A stretch of DNA of 64,000 nucleotides from VRUE01 sp963732225 (GCA_963732225.1 CAVSYR010000002.1:1-64000), one strand, 5' to 3'. Shown: positions 42,586-50,943, counted from the stretch's first letter. Numbers and translations are program-made. The notes: a model not told the origin generated them from the letters alone.

Positions 42586-42969
42586 TCATCGGACGATCAG
42601 CTCAATTGCCACGGCGACAAGGAGGACGGCGAAGAGCAGGGAGACGGCGCGCTGGGGGATGCGCTGCTGGATCGCGGTCCCCATCACCACCCCGACGACG
42701 GCGGGTATCGCGAGCAGGAGGCCCGTGAGGACGTGTACGTTGCCGTAGATCCCGCCCTGCGCGACCGTTCCCAGCAGGCCGATCAGGACGATCGCCGCCA
42801 GGCTCGTGCCGGTGGCGAGCCGCTCGCCGTAGCCGAACCAAAAAATCAGCAGGGGCACGATCACGGTGCCGCCGCCGACCCCGAAGAGGCCGCTGAAGAT
42901 GCCGGCAAGGGTGCCGATCGCGGCGAGCTTGAGGGTCGCGTGACCGGGCAGGATCTGGTCGGAGGGCAT
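42586..42969 (-). CDS. Half-size TauE/SafE-family membrane protein (A)
   Basis: 127 residues, four membrane segments, signature GTLAGIFSGLFGVGGGTVIV. First of the two half-genes, 61 bases before the second. It also has a conserved GTSLAAIVLIGLLGT helix. Only 20 bases separate its start from the divergent otsB start. Confidence 0.8.
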   Translation of the reverse strand: MPSDQILPGHATLKLAAIGTLAGIFSGLFGVGGGTVIVPLLIFWFGYGERLATGTSLAAIVLIGLLGTVAQGGIYGNVHVLTGLLLAIPAVVGVVMGTAIQQRIPQRAVSLLFAVLLVAVAIELIVR

Positions 42970-42989
42970 CGTGCCGCGATACTAAGGCC

Positions 42990-43811
42990 GTGCCTCCCGC
43001 AGACGAGACAGGGGATGGCGGCGCCGGGCACTCGCCGCTGCAGCGGTTGCGGGCCGACCCGGGCCGCACGGCGATCCTCACCGACGTCGACGGCACCCTG
43101 GCGCCGATCGTCGAGCGTCCCGAGCTGGCCGCCGTGCCGGCCCGCGCGAGCGAGCTGCTGCGCGGGTTGAACCGCCGCTACGGCCTGGTCGGCTGCATCT
43201 CCGGGCGCCAGGCGCTGGAGGCACGGCGCCTGGTCGGCGTCGAGGAGATCGCCTACGCCGGCAACCACGGACTGGAGCTGCTGATGCCGGGTGAAGATCA
43301 GCCGCAGCTCGACCCGGCGCTGGCCGGCGCCGAGCGGGTGGCGGCGGACTTCATCGCCGGCCTCGATCGCGAGGAGCTGGCAGCGGCGGGGTTCCGGCTG
43401 GAGGACAAGGGACCGATCCAGTCGCTGCACTGGCGCGGTGCCGACGACGAGCGGGCCGCCGAGGCGCGCGCCCACGAGATCGCCGCCGAGGCCGGCCGAG
43501 CCGAACTGGAACCGCGCTGGGGCCGCAAGGTGCTCGAGCTGCGCCCACTCGGGGGCGGCGGCAAGGACACCGCCGTGGCAGCACTGCTTGCCGATGAGGA
43601 CATCAGCGCCGCCGTCTTCGCCGGCGACGATCGCACCGACCTCGATGCCTTTCGCCGCCTGCGCGAGCTGCGTGAGGAAGGCCAGCTCGAGGCTGTTCTC
43701 TGCGTCGGCGTGATCTCGCCCGAGGCCCCTCCCGCACTGACCGAAGAGTGCGACCTCGCCGTTGACGGCCCGGACGGCTGGGTGAGCCTGCTCGAGGAGC
43801 TGGCCGCCTAG
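42990..43811 (+). CDS. otsB: Trehalose-6-phosphate phosphatase
   Basis: 273 residues, GTG start. HAD phosphatase: ILTDVDGTLAPI (nucleophile Asp, near residue 29), GCISGRQALEARRLVG, YAGNHGLEL, KVLELRPLGGGGKDTAVAAL and GDDRTDLDAFRRL. These match OtsB, which removes phosphate from trehalose-6-P. No OtsA is in the window. A -10-like GATACT ends 6 bases before the GTG, so the mRNA may be leaderless. Confidence 0.85.
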   Translation: MPPADETGDGGAGHSPLQRLRADPGRTAILTDVDGTLAPIVERPELAAVPARASELLRGLNRRYGLVGCISGRQALEARRLVGVEEIAYAGNHGLELLMPGEDQPQLDPALAGAERVAADFIAGLDREELAAAGFRLEDKGPIQSLHWRGADDERAAEARAHEIAAEAGRAELEPRWGRKVLELRPLGGGGKDTAVAALLADEDISAAVFAGDDRTDLDAFRRLRELREEGQLEAVLCVGVISPEAPPALTEECDLAVDGPDGWVSLLEELAA

Positions 43812-43813
43812 CG

Positions 43814-44329
43814 ATGCCCTACACGGACCTGCTCCGCGTCACTGTCCTGCTCACCGGGGCCGAGGCCTCCGCCCTGGCCGCGGTTACCGCGGTGGCGGTG
43901 AACCGCGACGCCGACACGAGAACACTCGCGGTGGCGGCCGCCTGGTGGCTGATCGCGCTGATCGTCGGCTTCTACCTCGGCCGTCCGAGTCGCGCGGCCG
44001 AGAGCCTGCGCGACACCCTGGCCCAGGCGCGCACGGCGACCTCGCTGCCGCCCGAGTCGCCGGCTCGGATCACCGCCGCCCGCCTCTGGCCCGTCGCGGT
44101 CACCGCGATCGGCGCCGGCGTCCTCGGCGTCTTCTTCCCCGGCGTCGCCGCGATCGGTGCCGGCTACGCCCTGCTCGTCTCCCTGGCCTGGCACTCGCGC
44201 GAGGCGGCGGTGCTGGCGATCGAGCAGCGCGATGGGGTCAAGTTCTACGTCGTCCCCAACTCGGCCCTGCGGCCGATCCAACTCGTCCGCACGCCGGGCC
44301 TGCGCAGCAGCCGCCGCGCCCATGCCTGA
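43814..44329 (+). CDS. Small membrane protein downstream of otsB
   Basis: 171 residues, ATG 2 bases after the otsB stop with GAGGAG at the end of otsB. About four hydrophobic segments (LLTGAEASALAAVTAVAVN, AAAWWLIALIVGFYLG, VAVTAIGAGVLGVFFPGV, AAIGAGYALLVSLAW) and a cytoplasmic C-terminus ending in Arg/Pro. No recognised family. Cotranscription with otsB is likely. Confidence 0.72.
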   Translation: MPYTDLLRVTVLLTGAEASALAAVTAVAVNRDADTRTLAVAAAWWLIALIVGFYLGRPSRAAESLRDTLAQARTATSLPPESPARITAARLWPVAVTAIGAGVLGVFFPGVAAIGAGYALLVSLAWHSREAAVLAIEQRDGVKFYVVPNSALRPIQLVRTPGLRSSRRAHA

Positions 44330-44364
44330 GTGAGCGTCGCGGCCGCCGGGTAGCGTCAACTCAG

Positions 44365-45045
44365 ATGATTCGACGCTTGCCGATCCTGTTGGCCCTTTTG
44401 GCGCTCACCATGCTCCTGCCGGCGAGTGCCAGTGCCGCGGAACGAACCGTCACGGTCAAGGGCTCGGCGACTCAGAAGGTCCCCAATGACGCCGCCAAAC
44501 TCGGCTTCTCGGTCAGCAAGGAACGCAAGAGCCGGGGAGCCGCTCTGCACGTGGTTGCCGCCAAGCTGCGGGCGGTAATTGCCGCCGTTCAGGCGACGCC
44601 GGGAATCGGCGCCGGCGACGTCACCACTGGCCAGATCTCGGTCCGCAAGATCAGCCGCGATAAACACACCCTCTTCCGCGCCTCCGAGGGCGTCGGCGTC
44701 GTCCTCCACGAACCGTCCAAAGCCGGGGAACTCGTCAACGCCGCAGTCGCGGCGGGCGCCACCGGCACCCGTGGCCCTGACTTCTTCGCCAGCAATCCCG
44801 AAGCCGCTTACAACAACACCCTCCTCGCAGCCTTCGACCAGGCCAAAGGCAAGGCCGCGACACTGGCCACTCGAGCGGGCGCCGTCTTGGGCCCGGCGAT
44901 CACGATCGAAGAAGAGACGGAAGCCGTCCCGGTCGAAGGTCGTGCCAGCCCCAAGGGAGCTGCCGACACAGCACCGGCCCCACCAGCCAAGCCCGGTGCT
45001 TCCACGGTCACCGCCTCGGTCCGCGTCGTCTTCGCGCTCGAATAG
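44365..45045 (+). CDS. Exported SIMPL-domain (DUF541) protein
   Basis: 226 residues from ATG at 44365. Signal peptide MIRRLPILLALLALTMLLPA ending at ASA. The SIMPL domain follows: ERTVTVKGSATQKVPNDAAK, GDVTTGQISVRKI, and AYNNTLLAAFDQAKGKAATL. It ends in an Ala/Pro-rich linker and a final strand (VTASVRVVFALE). Periplasmic or envelope proteins of unknown detailed role. Converges on the PolX gene. Confidence 0.83.
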   Translation: MIRRLPILLALLALTMLLPASASAAERTVTVKGSATQKVPNDAAKLGFSVSKERKSRGAALHVVAAKLRAVIAAVQATPGIGAGDVTTGQISVRKISRDKHTLFRASEGVGVVLHEPSKAGELVNAAVAAGATGTRGPDFFASNPEAAYNNTLLAAFDQAKGKAATLATRAGAVLGPAITIEEETEAVPVEGRASPKGAADTAPAPPAKPGASTVTASVRVVFALE

Positions 45046-45063
45046 GACCGGGCGCAGGCCGCG

Positions 45064-46788
45064 CTATCGCTTGCGCAGCTTCTTGAACTCGGTCCAGCTC
45101 CGCGTATTGGCGATGTCCGCCGCGGTCAGCCAGGCCCGCCGAGCGGTCGCCACCGCGTAGGACATGTTGCTCAGCGTGTCGACCCCGTGCGCATCGGTGT
45201 TGAGCACGATCGTCACACCGGCCTCGCTTGCCAGGCGAGCGTGGTGCTCGGAGAGGTCGCGGCGGTTGGGGTTACCGTTGATCTCGATCATCGTGCCGTT
45301 GCCCGCAGCCGCCTCAGCCACTGCCTCAACGTCGATCCCGTAGGGCTCACGGCGCCCGATCAGGCGGCCGGTGAGGTGACCGATGCAATCGACGTAAGGA
45401 TTTTCGATCGCGGCAAGCACCCGCGCCGTCATCTCCTTTTCGGAGACGGCGAAGGAGGTGTGGACGCTGGCGACGACCCAATCGAGCGCCGCCAGCACGT
45501 CCTCGGAGTAGTCGAGCGAGCCGTCGAGGCCGATGTTTACCTCCGAGCCAGCGAGCAGGCGGAAGCCGCGTTTGCCCTTGTTCCAGTCGGCGATCTCGTC
45601 GATCCGCTCCCAGAGCCGCTCCTCGGTGACGTGATCGCCGAAGCCGTGGCTGGCGGAGTGGTCGGTGATCGCCATGTAGGCGTAGCCGCGCTCGCGGCCC
45701 GCTTCGGCCATCTCCTCCAGCGTGTTGCGACCGTCCGAGAGCGTGGTGTGCGAGTGCAGGTCGCCGTTGATGTCGTCGAGTGAGACCAGCTGCGGCAACT
45801 TGCCCTCGCGCGCCGCCTTCAACTCACCGCGGCCCTCGCGCAGCTCGGGCTCGATGTAGGCATAGCCGAGGCGCTCGTAGACCGCCTCCTCGCTGGCGCA
45901 GAGATCGACCTTGCCACTCTCGACCTCGGTGACCCCGTGCTCGGAAACCGAGAGGCCGCGGGCGACAGCGTCCTCGCGCAGCTGCACGTTGTGCGCCTGG
46001 GAGCCGGTGAAGTGCTGCAAGAGATTGCCGAAGGCCTGCGGCGCGACGATCCGCAGGTCGACCGAGATCCCGTTCTGAGTCTGCGCTCGCACGCCGTTGG
46101 GGCCCGGTTTGCCCGCCGCTGCGATCAGCGGGCTGGCGACGAGGTGCTCGGCCAGCGCCTGCGGCTCCTCGGCGGTGGCGATCAGGTCGATGTCCTTGCA
46201 GGTCTCGGCCCAGCGGCGCGCCGAGCCCGCCACCTCGACCCGATCGGCGGCCGGGTGTTCGCGCAGGGTCCGCGCCAGCTCCTCGGCGATCGGGCGGGCC
46301 ATCGAGAGCAGCACGCGGCCGCTCCCCTCCCCCGGCTCGCCGAGCCGCTCGAGCCCGGCCAGCACGTTCTCCTCCGCCTTTGGCCCAAGGCCCTTCATCT
46401 CGCGGATCCGCTCGCCCTCCGCCGCCGCCCGCAGGTCCTCCAAGGTGGCAACACCGAGCTCGTCGAAGAGTCGCCGCGCCGTCTTCGCGCCGACCCCGGG
46501 CACGCGGGTGACCTCGATCAGCGTCGGCGGGAACTTCGCCTTCAGCTTCACCGCCGCCGGGATCTCACCGGTCGCCAGCAGGGCGTCGATCTTTTCCGCC
46601 AGGGTCTTGCCGACGCCGGGAACCTCGGTCGTCCGGCCCGCCGCGGCCAGGTCGGCGACGGAGACCGGGCTTTCGCGAATCGCCTTGGCCGCGGTGCCGT
46701 AGGCGAGGACGCGATATTTGACCGCACCGTCGAGCTCGTAGAGAACCCCGAGCTCTTCGAGGGCGGCGGCTATCTCGGCGTTGGTCAC
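45064..46788 (-). CDS. polX: DNA polymerase X family with PHP domain
   Basis: 574 residues. Order: HhH region (VPGVGKTLAEKIDALLAT, VPGVGAKTARRLFDEL), nucleotidyltransferase palm (VEVAGSARRWAETCKDIDLI, with later Asp in SVDLRIV), and PHP phosphoesterase domain (NGDLHSHTTLSDG, MAITDHS, LAGSEVNIGLDG, EINGNPNRRDLS, LNTDAHG). Bacterial PolX fills gaps during repair and the PHP domain has 3'-5' exonuclease or phosphatase activity. All catalytic residues appear present. No LexA box in front. Confidence 0.92.
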   Translation of the reverse strand: MTNAEIAAALEELGVLYELDGAVKYRVLAYGTAAKAIRESPVSVADLAAAGRTTEVPGVGKTLAEKIDALLATGEIPAAVKLKAKFPPTLIEVTRVPGVGAKTARRLFDELGVATLEDLRAAAEGERIREMKGLGPKAEENVLAGLERLGEPGEGSGRVLLSMARPIAEELARTLREHPAADRVEVAGSARRWAETCKDIDLIATAEEPQALAEHLVASPLIAAAGKPGPNGVRAQTQNGISVDLRIVAPQAFGNLLQHFTGSQAHNVQLREDAVARGLSVSEHGVTEVESGKVDLCASEEAVYERLGYAYIEPELREGRGELKAAREGKLPQLVSLDDINGDLHSHTTLSDGRNTLEEMAEAGRERGYAYMAITDHSASHGFGDHVTEERLWERIDEIADWNKGKRGFRLLAGSEVNIGLDGSLDYSEDVLAALDWVVASVHTSFAVSEKEMTARVLAAIENPYVDCIGHLTGRLIGRREPYGIDVEAVAEAAAGNGTMIEINGNPNRRDLSEHHARLASEAGVTIVLNTDAHGVDTLSNMSYAVATARRAWLTAADIANTRSWTEFKKLRKR

Positions 46789-46856
46789 AGCTGCAAGCTA
46801 GCGAGCGAGGGCCTCTTTAGCTTGCGCTCAGCTGCCTCAATAGCATCGCCCCGCAG

Positions 46857-47582
46857 ATGTCCGCGAGCAAACCCGAGCGAGGGCCGGCCTGGCTCGTCCT
46901 CCCCACCTACGAAGAGGCGTCGAACCTCGAGCGGCTGGTCGCCGATGCGCGCGACAAGCTACCCGCCGACGCCCAGGTCCTGATCGTCGACGACAACTCC
47001 GCCGACGGCACCGGGCGGATCGCCGCCGAGCTCGCCGCGAAGGATGAAGCCGTTCACTTCCTCCACCGCGAGCACAAGGAAGGCCTCGGCCCCGCCTACA
47101 TCGCCGGCTTCCGTCACGCCCTCGCTGGCGGGGCGGGACTGGTGATCGAGATGGACGCGGACTTCTCGCACGAGCCCGCCTACCTGCCGCGCCTGCTCGA
47201 GGCGGCCGGGCGCGCCGACATCGTGATCGGCTCGCGCTACGTGCCCGGCGGCGGGGTGAGCGACTGGGGGGCGCTGCGGCGGGCGATCAGCAAGGGGGGC
47301 AGCACCTACGCGCGGCTCGCCCTCGGGGTCGATGTGCGGGACCTGACCGGCGGCTTCAAGTGCTTCCGCCGCGAGGTGTTGGAGGCGGTCGACCTCGGCG
47401 CGATTCGCTCCCGCGGCTACGCCTTTCAGGTCGAGGTGACCTACCGCGCGATCCAGCTCGGCTTCGAGGTGGTCGAGGTGCCGATCGTCTTCCGCGACCG
47501 CCAAACCGGCTCGTCCAAGATGAGCCGGTCGATCGTGCTCGAGGCGATCTGGCGGGTGCCTCTTCTACGCTATGGACGGTGA
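46857..47582 (+). CDS. Polyprenol monophosphomannose synthase (GT2)
   Basis: 241 residues. Dpm/Ppm-like GT-A fold: LVLPTYEEASNLERLV, VLIVDDNSADGTGRIA, HREHKEGLGPAYIAGFRHAL, VIEMDADFSHEPAYLPRLLE (DxD), VIGSRYVPGGG, DLTGGFKCFRREVLE. It transfers mannose from GDP-mannose to polyprenol phosphate for envelope glycans. No C-terminal acyltransferase fusion. A transposon begins 26 bases after its stop. Confidence 0.9.
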   Translation: MSASKPERGPAWLVLPTYEEASNLERLVADARDKLPADAQVLIVDDNSADGTGRIAAELAAKDEAVHFLHREHKEGLGPAYIAGFRHALAGGAGLVIEMDADFSHEPAYLPRLLEAAGRADIVIGSRYVPGGGVSDWGALRRAISKGGSTYARLALGVDVRDLTGGFKCFRREVLEAVDLGAIRSRGYAFQVEVTYRAIQLGFEVVEVPIVFRDRQTGSSKMSRSIVLEAIWRVPLLRYGR

Positions 47583-47600
47583 GGAGAGCGGCCCGGAAGG

Positions 47601-47608
47601 GCTTGCAG
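47601..47608. repeat. Target-site duplication, left (GCTTGCAG)
   Basis: GCTTGCAG directly before the left terminal inverted repeat. An identical octamer stands at 50875-50882 directly after the right repeat. An 8-bp duplication at both ends shows insertion by transposition. Confidence 0.92.
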
Positions 47609-47626
47609 GGCAGTGGGTCAGTTTGA
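47609..47626 (+). repeat. Left terminal inverted repeat of the transposon
   Basis: GGCAGTGGGTCAGTTTGA, identical over 18 bases to the complement of 50857-50874. The match continues imperfectly for about five more bases. 58 bases separate it from the first cargo gene. Confidence 0.93.
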
Positions 47627-47684
47627 TTACCAGGCGGCGATCAGCGCACGGATGAACGCCCTCGGTGCATAGGCTGACCTTGGC

Positions 47685-47912
47685 GTGGCGGCAAGATGGG
47701 AATACCGGAGGGTCGTCGAGACCGCCCAAGGGGAGATACTGTCCGACCCCCGCGAGGTCGTTGGCGATGCACAGAAGCGGTGGATCGACAGCCTTAACGC
47801 TCTCGGCGCAGATGGCTGGGAGCTGATCTCGGAGAGGTTCGTCTCGGGGGATTACCTCTCAGGCAAGCGGTATGCCCAGTACAGCGGCACGATGAAGCGC
47901 GAGACTGCTTAG
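47685..47912 (+). CDS. DUF4177-like small cargo protein
   Basis: 75 residues, GTG start. The arrangement WEYRRVV ... LNALGADGWELISERF is the DUF4177 pattern, a small beta-alpha protein of unknown function. It is the first gene inside the transposon. Its last 4 bases (TTAG) are shared with the stop of the convergent transposase gene. Confidence 0.7.
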   Translation: MAARWEYRRVVETAQGEILSDPREVVGDAQKRWIDSLNALGADGWELISERFVSGDYLSGKRYAQYSGTMKRETA

Positions 47913-48751
47913 TCCAGCAGCGCCGCGATCTCTTCTAGCGACCAAACGTGATCGGTGACCCCGGCCGCCATTGCCGGAGTGCGCGGGTAGCGCTCCTTCA
48001 GCGCCTGGTGCGGGCGGGCGAAGTTGTAGTGCATGAAGTGCAGAGAGACGGCGTGCGAGAGGTTCTCGACCTTGCGGCTGAATCCATTGGTCAGTCGGGT
48101 GAAGCGGCGCATGCCCATCCTCATGGTCAAGTTCTGGCGCTCGACGTAGCTGGTTGAGATCCGATCCGGGTCGGGGTCGCCCTTTCGGGCTAGGCGCTTC
48201 GTTCCGGTGCAGACGGCCGGGCTGTATTTGCCCGGCTCCCCACCCGAGGCATAGACCTTGTGGATCTGCGCCCAATCGACTTGGTGGCGGAAGGACGGCC
48301 CCACGGTCCCTTCGTACATCCGGTGCCCGTCCGTCGAAAGCTGGATGCGCTCGGCCATCCGGCTCGCCAGATCGGTGAGGAAGACTTCGGCGTCGTCGGA
48401 GGTCCGCTCGCCAACCAGCCAAGAGGGGATCAGCTTCGTATCGGCGCAGATCGCCGTGAAGGTCCACACGTCTCCGTAGCCCGGCGTCCCCTTGAACTGC
48501 TCCGGGACGTTCTTCTGCTTGGAGTAACAGAAGGCCCAAATCTCGTCGGCCTCGACCACTTTGCAGGGGAGATCGACCAGCTCGCCGTCCTGGTACTCGG
48601 CGCAGGCTTCCCCGAGATCGACCAGCAGTTTGGTGATCGTGTTCTTGGCCGCGCCGGTCATCCGTACCGTGGCGCGGATGCTGTTGCCCTCGACCAGGCA
48701 GCCGATGATCTGGGCGCGCTTCTCGATGGACAGCCTGTTCATACTGACCAT
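47909..48751 (-). CDS. DDE transposase, IS1-like
   Basis: 280 residues from ATG at 48751 (ATG 48742 possible). N-terminal HTH: RAQIIGCLVEGNSIRATVRM followed by TGAAKNTITKLLVDLGEAC. Catalytic triad by pattern: Asp69 (VEADEIWAF), Asp141 (STDGHRMY), Glu204 (SYVERQNLTMR). C-terminal FMHYNFARPHQALK. The motif spacing resembles long IS1-family transposases. It should recognise the terminal inverted repeats of this element. No frameshift or truncation is visible, so it is probably active. Confidence 0.88.
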   Translation of the reverse strand: MVSMNRLSIEKRAQIIGCLVEGNSIRATVRMTGAAKNTITKLLVDLGEACAEYQDGELVDLPCKVVEADEIWAFCYSKQKNVPEQFKGTPGYGDVWTFTAICADTKLIPSWLVGERTSDDAEVFLTDLASRMAERIQLSTDGHRMYEGTVGPSFRHQVDWAQIHKVYASGGEPGKYSPAVCTGTKRLARKGDPDPDRISTSYVERQNLTMRMGMRRFTRLTNGFSRKVENLSHAVSLHFMHYNFARPHQALKERYPRTPAMAAGVTDHVWSLEEIAALLD

Positions 48752-48930
48752 TATGCGTAAGTATTCGGACGGAAAAGCATGCATGCATTCCCGGGCAAGC
48801 ATGGTCGACGAAGGCGGGAGTTTTTGCGGGTTTTCGGCTTTAAAATGGGGAAATCTGGACTCGACGAAGTTGCCGGTATCTCTGCTGCTAGGCTCTGCTT
48901 AGTCGGGCAAGCATACAGAGGAGATCCCCA

Positions 48931-50004
48931 GTGCCGAACAACAAAGATGAGATCGAAAAAAGCGCACGCGAGCTAAGTCAGCGAGGCGCGAGCCGAGGAG
49001 GAAAAGCCCGAGCCGAGAGCCTTTCTGCGGAGGAGCGGAGCGATATCGCCCGACAGGCAGCCCGCAAACGCTGGGGCAGCAAGGTGGTCGATGCGCCCTA
49101 TAGCGGCACGATCGTCATCGGTGATTTCGAGATCAAATGCGCAGTGACCAGCGACGGCACGCGCTTGATCAACCAGAACACCTTCCTGCGCGCGCTCGGT
49201 CGCGATCCTCGCCCGAAGGGCGGAACCGGCTCGCAGTCGAGCGTCGTCCCGGCGGTGTTGTCAGCGAAGAATCTTCAACCGTTTGTTTCCGACAAGCTCC
49301 GAGAGATGTCGGAGCCGGTCGAATATCGGGCCGAAAGCGGCGGCACCGCGCAGGGCTACAAAGCGCTGATCTTGCCGGAGGTCTGCGATGTCTATCTGGA
49401 CGCCCGCACGGCCGGGGTTCTGCATCACACCCAGGAGCGAGTAGCCGAGGCGGCCGAGATTCTGATGCGTGGTCTGGCGCGGGTGGGCATCACCGCCCTG
49501 ATCGATGAGGCGACCGGCTACCAGGAAACCCGTGCTCGCCGAGAGCTTCAGAAGATCCTTGAGGCATATATCGCCGAGGAGCTGCGCCCGTGGACGAAAA
49601 TGTTCCCTGATGAGTTCTTCAAGCAGGTGTACCGCCTACAGGAGTGGGAGTACAAACCCGGAACCGCAAAGCGGACCCCTTACGTTGGCAAGCTGATCAA
49701 TTCCTACATCTATGAGCAGCTTCCCCCGGGCGTACTAGAGACGCTGCGCGACAAGAACCCCCGGCTGCCCAGCGGATACCGAGCGCACAAGCATCATCAG
49801 TTCCTCAGCAGCAACACCGGCAGCCCCCATCTTGACCGACAGATCGCGACGGTCACGACGTTGATGCGGATCTCTGAGAACAAGAAGGAATTCGAGGAAC
49901 TGTTTGAGAAAGCATTCCCACCCGCCCAGCCGCGGTTGCCGTTGGTGATCGAGCTTGCGAACGAGGGGGAAGAAGGCGTGGAAGAGGATTCGGAGGCGGC
50001 CTAG
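48931..50004 (+). CDS. P63C-domain cargo protein with N-terminal GGKAR motif
   Basis: 357 residues, GTG with AGAGGAG upstream. Residues 19-50 hold GASRGGKARAESLSAEERSD followed by IARQAARKRWG, the motif also carried by the small protein encoded convergently. Residues about 80-310 have the P63C pattern known from phage and mobile-element proteins (KALILPEVCDVYLDART, GITALIDEATGYQETRARRE, KMFPDEFFKQVYRLQEW, GKLINSYIYEQLPPGVL). P63C function is not established. An acidic tail ends the protein. Main cargo of the transposon. Confidence 0.83.
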   Translation: MPNNKDEIEKSARELSQRGASRGGKARAESLSAEERSDIARQAARKRWGSKVVDAPYSGTIVIGDFEIKCAVTSDGTRLINQNTFLRALGRDPRPKGGTGSQSSVVPAVLSAKNLQPFVSDKLREMSEPVEYRAESGGTAQGYKALILPEVCDVYLDARTAGVLHHTQERVAEAAEILMRGLARVGITALIDEATGYQETRARRELQKILEAYIAEELRPWTKMFPDEFFKQVYRLQEWEYKPGTAKRTPYVGKLINSYIYEQLPPGVLETLRDKNPRLPSGYRAHKHHQFLSSNTGSPHLDRQIATVTTLMRISENKKEFEELFEKAFPPAQPRLPLVIELANEGEEGVEEDSEAA

Positions 50005-50219
50005 CGGCCCCAACGCGCTTGCGCAGCCTTGCGGGCAGATTCTGACCGCTCCTTGGCCGTCATGCGTTCGGCGCGCGTCCGACCACCCTTGGCACCACCC
50101 GCACGACCAGCGCGGGCCTGCTGGCTCTCTGGCTCGGCCGGCGTGTCGTCGGTTGCGTCGCCCACAATGGCGGCCGCAAGGCGGTTCAAATCAGCAGGCT
50201 TCTTGGACTGCTTGGCCAT
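50001..50219 (-). CDS. Small cargo protein with GGAKGGRTRAE-type motif
   Basis: 72 residues from ATG at 50219. Acidic middle (ATDDTPAEPESQQ) and basic C-terminus RAGGAKGGRTRAERMTAKER followed by SESARKAAQARWGR. This is nearly the same motif as in the N-terminus of the P63C protein, placed at the opposite end of the chain. Its stop shares 4 bases (CTAG) with the P63C stop. Third gene of a three-gene minus-strand operon. Possible DNA or RNA binding is inferred from charge only. Confidence 0.68.
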   Translation of the reverse strand: MAKQSKKPADLNRLAAAIVGDATDDTPAEPESQQARAGRAGGAKGGRTRAERMTAKERSESARKAAQARWGR

Positions 50220-50221
50220 GC

Positions 50222-50497
50222 TCAGAGCGTAGCGGTGTCGTCGGGCTTGAACTGGCCGCGCTGAAAGTCCCCGGGCGTCCACGTGATCCCCTCGAAAAGC
50301 GCGCCTGGTTCGACTCCAAGCGCCCCGGCCAGCTTCGCCAGGGTGTCGATACGGGGCAAGCGGCCACCGCGCTCCAGAAGCCCGATCTCCGTTCGATGGA
50401 GAGACGCGCGAAATGCAAGCTCCTCCTGCGTCATTTCGGCTTGCTCGCGAAGGTGAGCGAGGTTGTCCCCAAAGCGCTCTGCGACTCCCCGGCTCAC
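50222..50497 (-). CDS. XRE-family regulator in the transposon
   Basis: 91 residues, GTG start overlapping the previous stop (GTGA). HTH: EMTQEELAFRASLHRTEIGL, followed by LERGGRLPRIDTLAKLAGAL, a typical XRE module, and a C-terminal tail of about 25 residues. It probably controls the cargo genes or the transposase. Confidence 0.83.
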   Translation of the reverse strand: MSRGVAERFGDNLAHLREQAEMTQEELAFRASLHRTEIGLLERGGRLPRIDTLAKLAGALGVEPGALFEGITWTPGDFQRGQFKPDDTATL

Positions 50498-50742
50498 AGG
50501 GTCTCCAGTCGATGACAGTGGTAGGCCGCGTCGGTCAGAAGGAGGGTCTGGCCGTGGAGCCGGATCAAGCCGTAGTCGCTGAGCCGCCTCACGGCGCGCT
50601 CAACAGCTTCCTTGTTGCCGATCTCCCGGCTCATTTCGGGCATCGTGCGGTGATGCGGGTGGCTGGCCAGCGCAAGGGCGAGGATCGCCCGCTGCGCGCG
50701 CTCGTCTTCGCTCGGCTTGCGCCGAATACGCTTTGCATGCAT
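50494..50742 (-). CDS. Winged-helix-like small protein in the transposon
   Basis: 82 residues, ATG at 50742. Basic start (MHAKRIRRKPSEDERAQRAI) then a winged-helix pattern (TMPEMSREIGNKEAVERAVR, RLSDYGLIRLHGQTLLLTD). First gene of the three-gene minus-strand operon. The roughly 115 bases between it and the right end of the element are GC-rich with a partial hairpin (GGGCGGGCG with CGCGCCCGCC) and no gene that I can see. Confidence 0.7.
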   Translation of the reverse strand: MHAKRIRRKPSEDERAQRAILALALASHPHHRTMPEMSREIGNKEAVERAVRRLSDYGLIRLHGQTLLLTDAAYHCHRLETL

Positions 50743-50856
50743 GGGGAGCGTTGTCTCCTCGTGCCGGGCGGGCGGCCGTTAGCGCGGCGCGCCCGCCGTT
50801 TGATCTTTCGGACCAGGCGAAGCTAGACCAAGGCGGCGCTGCGATCTAGGGGTGAT

Positions 50857-50874
50857 TCAAACTGACCCACTGCC
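50857..50874 (-). repeat. Right terminal inverted repeat of the transposon
   Basis: TCAAACTGACCCACTGCC, the exact complement of 47609-47626. It ends 15 bases before the -10 hexamer TATACT of the thioredoxin gene. Confidence 0.93.
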
Positions 50875-50882
50875 GCTTGCAG
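50875..50882. repeat. Target-site duplication, right (GCTTGCAG)
   Basis: Identical to 47601-47608. Removing the transposon and one copy restores a continuous dpm-trxA intergenic region. Confidence 0.92.
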
Positions 50883-50943
50883 ACCTCGCTATACTTTATG
50901 AAGTATTGAGCGCCGAACCTCAATCCCCAGGAGAGCGATTCCA

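Larger units (their letters stand above)
47609..50874. mobile_element. Complete 3,266-bp transposon with cargo genes
   Basis: Bounded by perfect 18-bp terminal inverted repeats (GGCAGTGGGTCAGTTTGA at 47609-47626 and its complement at 50857-50874) and by identical 8-bp direct repeats GCTTGCAG outside both. Contents: DUF4177-like gene, DDE transposase (minus), P63C-domain gene (plus), and three small minus-strand genes (winged helix, XRE regulator, GGKAR-motif protein). Intact ends and identical duplications point to a recent insertion between the Dpm and thioredoxin genes. The transposase looks IS1-like; family placement needs a database search. Confidence 0.93.
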
